Positions 1 through 5,848 of a DNA stretch of 7,552 bases are shown here, piece after piece. Within the stretch, counting starts at the first letter, position 1. Each line of letters opens with the position of its first letter. Both the position numbers and the translations under genes were made by a program. This DNA comes from Polaromonas sp. (lineage in GTDB: Bacteria; Pseudomonadota; Gammaproteobacteria; Burkholderiales; Burkholderiaceae_C), in NCBI GenBank assembly GCA_026786065.1, contig JAJAYS010000081.1, positions 1 to 7,552 of the forward strand. The letters run 5' to 3'. Below the pieces are notes generated by a model. That model was not told the origin of the DNA. It saw nothing but the letters and a program-made list of their open reading frames with translations, and ran no database searches.

Positions 1-1550
1 AACTTGATGTCCTCCTGGGTGTAGCCGAAGGCTTGCTGGCGGTCGAGCAATGACACTCCCCCGTGGCTCCCCGCCGCGTGTGGTTCGCCTCCCCCCTCGC
101 TGGGGGCGACGCTGGCAGACCGGCCAGGCCGGTTTGCGGCCCCCTGGCCTGAGGACATTGGCACTTGCGCGACAACATCATCCAGCCGGATGCGCAAATT
201 CTCGATCCACTGCTTGTAGGGCTTGCTGTGAGACAGCGTCGCCTTGATTTCTTCGTCGTCGATCAGGCGGCCCTGCTCCAGATCGATCAGGAACATCTTG
301 CCCGGCTGCAGCCGCCACTTGCGAACAATCTTGTGCTCGGGAATCGGCAGCACGCCGGATTCGGACGCCATGATGACCAGATCGTCGTCGGTCACGCAGT
401 AGCGCGATGGCCGCAGGCCGTTGCGGTCCAGCGTGGCACCGATCTGCCGGCCATCGGTGAACACGATGGAGGCCGGGCCATCCCACGGCTCCAGCATTGC
501 CGCATGGTATTCGTAGAAGGCCTTGCGGCGCTCGTCCATCGTCGCGTGCTGCTCCCACGGCTCGGGAATCATCATCATCACCGCCTGGCTGATCGGATAT
601 CCGGCCATCGTCAGCAGTTCCAGGCAGTTGTCGAAGGTCGCGGTGTCGGACTGGTCGGCAAAACTGATCGGATAGAGCTTTTGCAAGTCGGCGCCCAGCA
701 CCGGCGAAGACATCACGCCCTCGCGCGCCTTCATCCAGTTGTAATTGCCTTTGACAGTGTTGATCTCGCCGTTGTGCGCAACATAACGGTAGGGGTGCGC
801 CAGCGGCCATTCGGGAAAGGTGTTGGTCGAAAAGCGTTGATGCACCAGAGCCAGCGCCGAGACACAACGTTTGTCGGTCAAATCGAGGTAGTAAGTGCCA
901 ACCTGGTTGGCCAGCAGCAAACCCTTGTAGACCACCGTGCGGCTCGACATGCTCGGCACGTAATACTCTTTGCTGTGCGTCAGCTGCAGGTTCTGGATAG
1001 CCTTGCTGGCAGTTTTGCGAATGACGTAGAGCTTGCGCTCCAGCGCATCCTGCACGATGACGTCGTTGCCGCGTCCGATGAAGATTTGCCGCAAGATCGG
1101 CTCCTTGGCCCGCACGGTGGGCGACATCGGCATGTCCTTGTTGACTGAAACATCGCGCCAGCCCAGCAGCACCTGCCCCTCGGCAAATACGGCGCGCTCA
1201 AGCGCTTGCTCGCAGGCCAGGCGCGACGCATGCTCCTTCGGCAAAAACACCATACCCACGCCGTATTCGCCCGGCGGCGGCAAGGAAATGCCCTGCGCCG
1301 CCATTTCTTCGCGGTACAGCGCATCGGGCAGCTGGATCAGGATGCCCGCGCCGTCGCCCATCAGTTTGTCAGCGCCCACAGCGCCCCGGTGGTCCAGATT
1401 TTCAAGGATCTTCAAGCCCTGCTCGACGATGGCATGCGACTTGTGCCCCTTGATATGGGCTACAAAGCCCACGCCGCACGCGTCGTGCTCACGCGCCCCG
1501 GCGTACAGGCCATGTTGTTCGGAATGTTGGATCTCGGCAGCAGTGGTCAT
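1..1550 (-). CDS. gltB: Glutamate synthase (NADPH) large subunit, N-terminal part, cut by the window edge
   Basis: The large subunit of glutamate synthase takes the amide of glutamine and, with 2-oxoglutarate and reductant from GltD, makes two glutamates in the cytoplasm. I translated the minus strand by eye and found one open frame of 516 codons from ATG at 1550-1548 to the left edge, about a third of the family's usual 1,500 or so residues. The class II amidotransferase domain covers roughly residues 25-430. Cys25 (in HDACGVGF) is the expected nucleophile exposed after removal of a short propeptide. RFSTNTFPEWPLAHP (near 240) and AHNGEINTVKGN (near 260) are signature substrate-binding stretches. 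The frame ends with LLDRQQAFGYTQEDIK, the start of the central region. The start is supported by AAGGAG at 1562-1557, six bases ahead. Odd: residues about 465-499 are a low-complexity Gly/Ser/Ala insert encoded by a palindromic repeat. The identity is very secure. Confidence 0.97.
   Translation of the reverse strand, partial: MTTAAEIQHSEQHGLYAGAREHDACGVGFVAHIKGHKSHAIVEQGLKILENLDHRGAVGADKLMGDGAGILIQLPDALYREEMAAQGISLPPPGEYGVGMVFLPKEHASRLACEQALERAVFAEGQVLLGWRDVSVNKDMPMSPTVRAKEPILRQIFIGRGNDVIVQDALERKLYVIRKTASKAIQNLQLTHSKEYYVPSMSSRTVVYKGLLLANQVGTYYLDLTDKRCVSALALVHQRFSTNTFPEWPLAHPYRYVAHNGEINTVKGNYNWMKAREGVMSSPVLGADLQKLYPISFADQSDTATFDNCLELLTMAGYPISQAVMMMIPEPWEQHATMDERRKAFYEYHAAMLEPWDGPASIVFTDGRQIGATLDRNGLRPSRYCVTDDDLVIMASESGVLPIPEHKIVRKWRLQPGKMFLIDLEQGRLIDDEEIKATLSHSKPYKQWIENLRIRLDDVVAQVPMSSGQGAANRPGRSASVAPSEGGGEPHAAGSHGGVSLLDRQQAFGYTQEDIK
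51..155. repeat. GC-rich palindromic (REP-like) repeat inserted in frame inside gltB
   Basis: Three dyads are stacked in about 100 bases. ACCGGCC-A-GGCCGGT at 119-133 is perfect. TCGCC(t)CCC at 85-93 pairs with GGGGGCGA at 102-109. GGCC-CCCT-GGCC lies at 138-149. The C-rich/G-rich layout (CTCCCCCGTGGCTCCCC then CTCGCTGGGGGCGAC) is the style of intergenic palindromic repeats that I recall from Comamonadaceae genomes. Here it sits within gltB and stays open in the gltB frame, encoding approximately SSGQGAANRPGRSASV followed by APSEGGGEPHAAGSHGGV. The boundaries are judged from where recognisable GltB sequence stops (IRLDDVVAQVP) and resumes (SLLDRQQAFG), so they are good to perhaps 10 bases. 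Family membership is from memory. The dyads and the open frame are seen directly. Confidence 0.7.
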
Positions 1551-1574
1551 CGCAATCTCCTTGGGCGGGCACAG

Positions 1575-1603
1575 AGAATACTGCGCCGCAACAAAATCGC
1601 CAA
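1575..1603 (-). promoter_or_regulatory. Candidate sigma70 promoter of gltB
   Basis: On the minus strand TTGGCG (1603-1598) is followed after exactly 17 bases (1597-1581) by TATTCT (1580-1575). Each hexamer matches four of six consensus positions. Transcription would begin near 1568, giving a leader of about 18 bases that carries the AAGGAG ribosome site before the gltB ATG. The -35 box lies only 4 bases from the nearest RAYT-associated repeat, so this core promoter would survive the insertion while anything further upstream has been moved away. No start-site data exist, so this is inference from spacing and consensus. Confidence 0.45.
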
Positions 1604-1607
1604 GCAC

Positions 1608-1680
1608 TTTAATTGGGGTCAGATTCCAATTGTTCTTCTTCTTTTCCAGTTCTTATTTAATTGGGGTCAGATTCCAATTG
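1608..1680. repeat. Two long copies of the RAYT-associated repeat, downstream side
   Basis: An identical 25-base unit occurs at 1608-1632 and 1656-1680, with start points 48 bases apart. Each unit contains AATTGG, nine bases (GGTCAGATT), then CCAATT, so each can fold into a hairpin with a 6-bp stem (first copy 1611-1616 with 1626-1631). The spacer between the copies is T/C-rich. The core AATTGGGGTCAG is the inverse of the copies upstream of the transposase gene, so the two sets face each other across it. This is the arrangement expected of REP-type substrates of a RAYT enzyme. Confidence 0.85.
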
Positions 1681-1747
1681 AAACTAAGAGCGAAGTAGCC
1701 GGCCATCGACGGACATGTTTGAGGTCTGGCGTTTTGGCTTCGCAACC

Positions 1748-2449
1748 TCATCCAGAGTCCCCCATGCGGGAAAAAGGCCTGCCCGCTCTGCCCTTATCGA
1801 TTCGCCGGTCGGTAAGCTTTTTAAGCTCCGCGACAAAATCCGGCCCACCGAGTGGCCAGCCGGACAAAGCGGCGCGGGTCAACTGCCCCTGCTGATCGGC
1901 TGTCACGCCGGCGCTGACAAGTTCCGCGTAGGCCGCCTCTCGCGCGAAGGGCGTATTGCCGAGTGACCAGGTCAACGGATGAGCGCTCACCAGTTTGTCC
2001 TCGCATCGCCCGATATAGTGCCGGTAGCTCGACCAGACGTAGTCTTCGGGCCGACTCACCATGCCGGCACGCACTGGATTGAGGTCCAGATAAGCCATGC
2101 AGGCAAGCAAATATCGGTCGGTTTCAATCAGAGTGGAGCGGTATCGCCCCTCCCACAGGGTGCCACTGCGCCCCTGCGCGTCGTTGAAATAACGCACATA
2201 CCGCCGCCCCACCGCCTGCATCATCAGGGGCAAACCGTCGGCGGTCGCAGGCGTGGCTAGCAGGTGGAAGTGATTGGTCATCAAGACGTAGGCATGGATC
2301 GCGACGCCGAACTTTTGCGCGTTCTCCTGGAGCAGCGCGAGAAAAAGTTCGAAGTCTGGCACGCCTGAAAAGATGGTCTGGCGGTTGTTGCCACGCTGAA
2401 TCAAATGGTGCGGATAGCCCGGCACGGTGAGGCGAGGAAGTCTTGCCAT
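1748..2449 (-). CDS. REP-associated tyrosine transposase (RAYT, Y1_Tnp family)
   Basis: This 233-residue protein belongs to the Y1 transposase superfamily of HUH single-strand nucleases, which nick a DNA strand through a tyrosine and act on REP hairpins. The N-terminus MARLPRLTVPGYPHHLIQRG is typical of RAYTs. The metal-binding HUH motif is H60-F61-H62 in MTNHFHLL. The catalytic tyrosine is Y84 or Y87 in RRYVRYFN. The family signatures TLWEGRYRSTLI (97-108) and YLDLNPVRAGMV (120-131) follow. The frame is intact with all key residues, so the enzyme could be active. An AGGA at 2460-2457, seven bases ahead of the ATG, supports the start. Its DNA substrates are presumably the AATTGGGGTCAG copies on either side. 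It lies on the same strand as dgt and gltB but is unrelated to their functions. Confidence 0.93.
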   Translation of the reverse strand: MARLPRLTVPGYPHHLIQRGNNRQTIFSGVPDFELFLALLQENAQKFGVAIHAYVLMTNHFHLLATPATADGLPLMMQAVGRRYVRYFNDAQGRSGTLWEGRYRSTLIETDRYLLACMAYLDLNPVRAGMVSRPEDYVWSSYRHYIGRCEDKLVSAHPLTWSLGNTPFAREAAYAELVSAGVTADQQGQLTRAALSGWPLGGPDFVAELKKLTDRRIDKGRAGRPFSRMGDSG

Positions 2450-2487
2450 GACTGAATCCTGTAAATTCGTATGGCGATAATTTTACT

Positions 2488-2564
2488 CTGACCCCAATTA
2501 AGATACTGACCCCAATTAAGATAATTAAGCTCTCTGACCCCAATTAAGACTGACCCCTATTAAG
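2488..2564. repeat. Four tandem short copies of the RAYT-associated repeat, upstream side
   Basis: CTGACCCCAATTAAG occurs exactly at 2488-2502, 2506-2520 and 2534-2548. A one-base variant with CTATT in place of CAATT lies at 2550-2564. Spacing is irregular (3, 13 and 1 bases between copies). The first copy, next to the transposase gene, is preceded by AATTTTACT, giving a wider imperfect dyad AATT...AATT. These copies lack the second CCAATT arm present downstream of the gene, so the two ends of the module are not equivalent. The array fills most of the 145 bases between the transposase start and the dgt stop. Confidence 0.85.
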
Positions 2565-2594
2565 ACTCTGAGCGCAGTAAGCGACCCGAAGCTT

Positions 2595-3806
2595 TCATTC
2601 AGCAAAAGCTTTACGCCCTGTCAAGCGCTGGTACTCCCGGGTCGCAAAGCGGTCAGTCATGCCGGCGACATAATCCGCAATCACGCGGGCTGGCGTCCGG
2701 CCTGCGGCTACCTGCGCGGAGTAAGCCAGGCCAACCATCTGCGCGGGGTCGTTCAGGTAGGCTGCGAAGAGATCACGCACCACCCCTTTCGCCGCCTCGG
2801 TGGTTTGCACCACCTGCGGATGGCGGTAGAGGTTGCGGTGCAAAAACTTCTTGAGCTCGCCAGATTGGCTGGCCATGTCCGGCGTGAATGAGACCAGCGG
2901 CCCGTACCGGCAAATATCTTCAAAACCTCCCGCCTGGCTCGCCAGCACGGCCGCGCGTGTGGCATTCATCACGTCGTAAACCTGCTCACTGAGCATGCGA
3001 CGCAAGGCCTCGAAAAGCAGACGCCGCCCCTGCAGCACCGGATGGTGTCCGAGCGCCTCGGCTCGAAAACGGCTGAACAGCGTCACTTCTTCGAGCTGCT
3101 CCAGCGTCAGCAAGCCCGAGCGCACGCCGTCATCGATGTCGTGCGCGTTGTAGGCAATTTCGTCTGCCAGATTGGTCAACTGCGCCTCAAGCACCGGTTG
3201 CCGCCAGCCGGCCCAGTCAGGATTTCGCCCGACGGTCGGGCCGGCAAAGCGGCGCGCCACGCCGCCAGGCTCGCGCAGCTCGATGCGTTCGGCATTGCGC
3301 CGCGAGCAGTGCTTCAAAATGCCTTCTCGCGTTTCAAAACTCAGGTTCAGACCATTGAAGCCGGGATAACTTTCTTCCAGCGAATCGACGACCCGCAGGC
3401 TCTGCATGTTGTGCTCGAAGCCGGCGCCCGCCGCGTCCAGCGCTTTCAGGCAGGCGTGCAGGGCGTCCTGGCCAGCATGGCCGAACGGTGTATGACCGAG
3501 GTCATGGGCCAGCGCAATCGCCTCGACCAGGTCTTCATTTAGCTGCAGGCTGCGCGCGATGGATCGGCCGAGCTGAGCGACTTCAAGCGAATGGGTCAGC
3601 CGCGTCCGGAACAGATCGCCCTCGTGATTCAGAAAAACCTGGGTTTTATAGACCAGTCGGCGAAACGCCGTGCAGTGCACGATGCGGTCCCGATCGCGCT
3701 GGAAAACGGACCGGGTCGGCGCGGGCAGCTCGGGATGCCGACGACCCCGCGACCGGGCCGGATCGCAGGCATAACGGGCCAGGCTCATGGCTTGCACGGG
3801 TTGCAT
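2595..3806 (-). CDS. dgt: Deoxyguanosinetriphosphate triphosphohydrolase-like protein (HD domain dNTPase)
   Basis: Proteins of this family cut dNTPs into deoxynucleoside and tripolyphosphate in the cytoplasm and so shape dNTP pools. This one is 403 residues, shorter than E. coli Dgt (about 505) and typical of the Dgt-like type 2 subfamily. After a basic N-terminus with RGRRHPELPAPTRSVFQRDRDRI (19-42, key residues R, H, F, DRDR), the HD metal centre is H72 (in RTRLTHSLEV), H101-D102 (in ALAHDLGHTPFGH) and D215 (in NLADEIAYNAHDIDDG). FEHNMQSLRVVD (130-141) is another family block. The start is uncertain: Met7 is an alternative and neither has a strong ribosome site. A 7-bp AT-rich inverted repeat (2589-2595 with 2605-2611) overlaps the stop codon but has no T-run. 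Position after aroB on the same strand suggests co-transcription. True substrate preference cannot be read from sequence. Confidence 0.93.
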   Translation of the reverse strand: MQPVQAMSLARYACDPARSRGRRHPELPAPTRSVFQRDRDRIVHCTAFRRLVYKTQVFLNHEGDLFRTRLTHSLEVAQLGRSIARSLQLNEDLVEAIALAHDLGHTPFGHAGQDALHACLKALDAAGAGFEHNMQSLRVVDSLEESYPGFNGLNLSFETREGILKHCSRRNAERIELREPGGVARRFAGPTVGRNPDWAGWRQPVLEAQLTNLADEIAYNAHDIDDGVRSGLLTLEQLEEVTLFSRFRAEALGHHPVLQGRRLLFEALRRMLSEQVYDVMNATRAAVLASQAGGFEDICRYGPLVSFTPDMASQSGELKKFLHRNLYRHPQVVQTTEAAKGVVRDLFAAYLNDPAQMVGLAYSAQVAAGRTPARVIADYVAGMTDRFATREYQRLTGRKAFAE

Positions 3807-3830
3807 AGCTTGGCGCTCAGCGCTTTACGA

Positions 3831-3888
3831 GTCAAATCGGCTAAAAAGCCATCAAAATCGGGCGCTAGCAGCTATTAAAACTATAGCG
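3831..3888. repeat. Comamonadaceae-type intergenic palindromic repeat between aroB and dgt
   Basis: Three small dyads lie together: GGCT-AAAA-AGCC (3839-3850), the palindrome GCTAGC (3864-3869), and GCTAT-7 nt-ATAGC (3871-3887). The string GCTAGCAGCTATT followed by ATAGC matches, from memory, a repeat very frequent between genes in Acidovorax, Rhodoferax, Polaromonas and relatives. This copy looks shortened, because the usual second GCGCTAGC arm is missing. It occupies half of the 113-base gap and lies just ahead of dgt. On the minus strand it contains TATAGT, which might serve as a -10 box, but I see no convincing -35 at the right distance. Confidence 0.55.
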
Positions 3889-3919
3889 ACGGTGCACACT
3901 CTGTGGCGAATCAGAGCGT

Positions 3920-5035
3920 TCATTGACAGCTCGCCTCAATCACCTCGCGTACCAGCGCCTCCGGAGCGGCGCGAACTGCCGCCCTGCCCGGCTCTTCGAG
4001 CACGACGAAACGGATCTCTCCGCCTTCGGCTTTCTTGTCGATCTTCATCAGTTCGAGGTAACGGGCCACATTGTCGAAATCAGCCAGGCGGGGCGCGACC
4101 ACCGGCAGCCCGGCGTGCAAGATCAGACGGGTCAAGCGCTCGACAAAACCGGCGTCGATGAGCCCCAGACGCTGCGAAAGGCGGGCGGCCATCACCATCC
4201 CGCAACCCACTGCCTCGCCATGCAGCCACTGGCCATAGCCCAACCCCGATTCGATTGCATGGCCAAAGGTGTGGCCAAAATTCAGAATGGCGCGAAGGCC
4301 GGATTCCCGTTCATCCTGCCCCACGACCTCGGCTTTGATCTCGCAACTGCGGCGAATCGCGTGCTCGAGGGCCTGCGGCTCGCGCGCCAACAGCGCATCG
4401 AGATGGCGCTCAATCCAGTCGAGAAAGTCCATGTCAAAAATCGGCCCGTACTTGATGACTTCAGCCAGACCGGCACTCAGCTCGCGCGGCGGCAGGGTCT
4501 TGAGTACATCGAGGTCGCAGATGACCCGTACCGGCTGGTAAAAAGCGCCGATCATGTTTTTGCCAAGCGGGTGATTGATCGCCGTCTTTCCGCCGACCGA
4601 CGAATCGACCTGGGCCAGCAGCGTCGTAGGCACCTGCACATAGGGGACGCCGCGCATGTAGCTGGCTGCGGCGAAGCCAGTCATGTCCCCGACCACCCCG
4701 CCACCCAGCGCAAACAGAACCGTTTTGCGGTCGCAGAAGTTCTCTAACAACGCGTCGAAGATCAACTGCAGCGTCGGCCAGGTTTTGTGCGCTTCGCCGT
4801 CCGGCAGGGTGACGAGATGCACTTTGGGGTAGTGCGATTTGAGCGCATCAACCAGGCTTGGCGCGTAAAGCGGCGCCACGGTGGTGTTGGAAACCACCAG
4901 CGCTGCGGCGGCGCTGGGCAGATGCGCGAAGCTGCTTGCAGCCACCAGGAGGCTCGGACCAATGAGGATCGGGTAGCTTCGCTCGGCCAGGCTGATCGAC
5001 ACCCGGGCCGTGGTGTCAGGAAGGGCGGCGTTCAT
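3920..5035 (-). CDS. aroB: 3-Dehydroquinate synthase
   Basis: AroB converts DAHP to 3-dehydroquinate, the second step of the shikimate pathway, using NAD+ and a divalent metal in the cytoplasm. From the chosen ATG (5035) the protein has 371 residues, close to the 362 of E. coli AroB. NAD-binding parts are [13 protein letters not shown] (77-89) and the glycine motif [12 protein letters not shown] (110-121). [19 protein letters not shown] (136-154) and GKNMIGAF (158-165) line the substrate pocket. Metal ligands are E192 (in GLAEVIKYG), H255 (in NFGHTFGHA) and H272 (in LHGEAVG). The frame stays open upstream to an ATG at 5191, but those 52 residues are Pro/Arg/Ser-rich and unlike any AroB, so I place the start at the Met before [15 protein letters not shown]. 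No strong ribosome site precedes it. It lies 207 bases after aroK on the same strand. Confidence 0.95.
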   Translation of the reverse strand: MNAALPDTTARVSISLAERSYPILIGPSLLVAASSFAHLPSAAAALVVSNTTVAPLYAPSLVDALKSHYPKVHLVTLPDGEAHKTWPTLQLIFDALLENFCDRKTVLFALGGGVVGDMTGFAAASYMRGVPYVQVPTTLLAQVDSSVGGKTAINHPLGKNMIGAFYQPVRVICDLDVLKTLPPRELSAGLAEVIKYGPIFDMDFLDWIERHLDALLAREPQALEHAIRRSCEIKAEVVGQDERESGLRAILNFGHTFGHAIESGLGYGQWLHGEAVGCGMVMAARLSQRLGLIDAGFVERLTRLILHAGLPVVAPRLADFDNVARYLELMKIDKKAEGGEIRFVVLEEPGRAAVRAAPEALVREVIEASCQ

Positions 5036-5152
5036 GTCAGGCAGTGTAGAGGCACACGACCTGCGGCCACCCTGGTGCGAAGCGGGCCAAACGAATGCGG
5101 CCTTGCGTCTGGACAAGTGAATTGCCGGTGGACAACGCAGGAACGGAAATGC

Positions 5153-5254
5153 GGGAGAACGGGAGAACGGTACAGAGGTGATTGGCCGCAACAGGGCGCC
5201 CGGCGCCTCGCCGCCGCCAGCGTGCGGGCGACTCAGCCCGACTCAGCCCGAGTC
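5153..5254. repeat. Short tandem repeats in the aroK-aroB gap
   Basis: Within the 207-base gap between aroB and aroK there are two perfect short tandem duplications. GGGAGAAC is repeated at 5153-5160 and 5161-5168. ACTCAGCCCG is repeated at 5231-5240 and 5241-5250, followed by the inverted sequence AGTCAGGC. GACTC-AGCCC-GAGTC (5240-5254) forms a 5-bp dyad there. The aroK stop codon (5245-5243) lies inside the second ACTCAGCCCG unit. The remainder of the gap shows nothing I recognise. A TACACT close to the aroB start (minus strand) might be a -10 box but lacks a clear -35. Confidence 0.6.
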
Positions 5255-5848
5255 AGGCAGACCAGAAGGTCCGGTTGAATTGGGAAGAACGCCAGCCTGC
5301 TCCAGGTGGGCCAGCAGCGACCCGACCAGCGCCGCCACCGAAGGACGGCCGGTTTCCACCACGAAATGGGCGACCTCCCGGTACAGCGGGTCGCGCGCCG
5401 TGTACAGGTCACGCAGTCTGCCAAAGGGGTCGCTGACTTGCAGCAGCGGCCGGTTGACGTCCCGCCGCAAACGCCGGAACAGCTCTTCCGGCGAGGAGCG
5501 AAGGTAAATCACATGGCTTCTGGCGCGCAGCCGCTGCCGGTTGACCGCTCGCAACGCCGAGCCGCCGCCGGTCGAGAGCACGCCACGATGACTCTGCGTC
5601 AGGTGGTCCAGCACCGCTTCTTCGATATCCCGAAACCGCTCCTCGCCCTCACGCTCGAAATACTCACGGATCGAGCAACCGATGCGCTGCTCGATAACCG
5701 GGTCGGAATCAACAAACGGCAGGGAGAGCCGCCGGGCGAGTTGACGCCCGACGGTGGATTTTCCGGAACCGGGGAGACCGACGAGAGAGATCCGGCTCAC
5801 TAGGTGAGGGTCGCGCTCAATTTGCGGTTGTGCAACCGTTAGCGCCAT
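5243..5848 (-). CDS. aroK: Shikimate kinase
   Basis: Shikimate kinase uses ATP to phosphorylate shikimate at the 3-hydroxyl in the cytoplasm, feeding chorismate and aromatic amino acids. With the ATG at 5848 the protein has 201 residues. The Walker A loop GLPGSGKST is at 24-32. By analogy to other shikimate kinases, D49 (in VDSD), R73 (in RFRDIE) and the GGG at 94-96 contact shikimate, the lid arginine is R133 (in NRPLLQ), and R157 (in DPLYREVA) is also conserved. The start is open to question. The ATG overlaps the upstream lipoprotein gene by 32 bases and has no ribosome site. GTG at 5800 would give a compact 185-residue enzyme beginning just before SRISLVGL. Family length favours the GTG, while ATG preference favours 5848. 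aroB follows on the same strand. Confidence 0.93.
   Translation of the reverse strand: MALTVAQPQIERDPHLVSRISLVGLPGSGKSTVGRQLARRLSLPFVDSDPVIEQRIGCSIREYFEREGEERFRDIEEAVLDHLTQSHRGVLSTGGGSALRAVNRQRLRARSHVIYLRSSPEELFRRLRRDVNRPLLQVSDPFGRLRDLYTARDPLYREVAHFVVETGRPSVAALVGSLLAHLEQAGVLPNSTGPSGLPDSG

Larger units (their letters stand above)
1608..2564. mobile_element. RAYT module: Y1 transposase gene bracketed by inverted repeat sets
   Basis: The unit consists of two long repeat copies (1608-1680), a 67-base gap, the transposase gene (1748-2449) and four short repeat copies (2488-2564). The left copies read AATTGGGGTCAG and the right copies read CTGACCCCAATT on the plus strand, so the element has inverted ends. 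I found no target-site duplication, which fits HUH enzymes because they cut and join single strands without making one. The module fills the space between dgt and gltB, genes I expect to be near each other in this family. RAYT elements are usually domesticated and are not classic insertion sequences, so it may be resident and not a recent jump. Confidence 0.7.

Noticed and set aside
178..867. A minus-strand frame of 229 codons inside gltB, in another frame
   Set aside because: It is Arg/Gly/Asp-rich shadow translation. The gltB frame, read by hand across the same stretch, gives clear GltB motifs.
165..1148. A 327-codon open frame on the plus strand opposite gltB
   Set aside because: It is antisense to conserved GltB sequence, its product is His/Arg/Val-rich with no family signature, and high GC explains the lack of stops.
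1720..1750. TGAGGT-19 nt-ACCTCA dyad at the end of the transposase gene
   Set aside because: Six pairs with a long loop and no T-run could be chance.
2124..2543. A minus-strand frame of 139 codons overlapping the transposase start and its repeats
   Set aside because: It is out of frame with the RAYT protein and its N-terminus is just translated repeat units.
2488..2564. The four CTGACCCCAATTAAG copies as a small CRISPR array
   Set aside because: The repeats are only 15 bases, the spacers are 1-13 bases and irregular, and they match RAYT-associated repeats on the other side of the transposase gene.
2589..2611. AAGCTTT-9 nt-AAAGCTT at the dgt stop as a terminator
   Set aside because: The stem is AT-rich and no T-run follows on the minus strand, so an intrinsic terminator is not supported.
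3923..4747. A 274-codon open frame on the plus strand opposite aroB
   Set aside because: It mirrors the aroB coding sequence, which has all its catalytic motifs on the minus strand.
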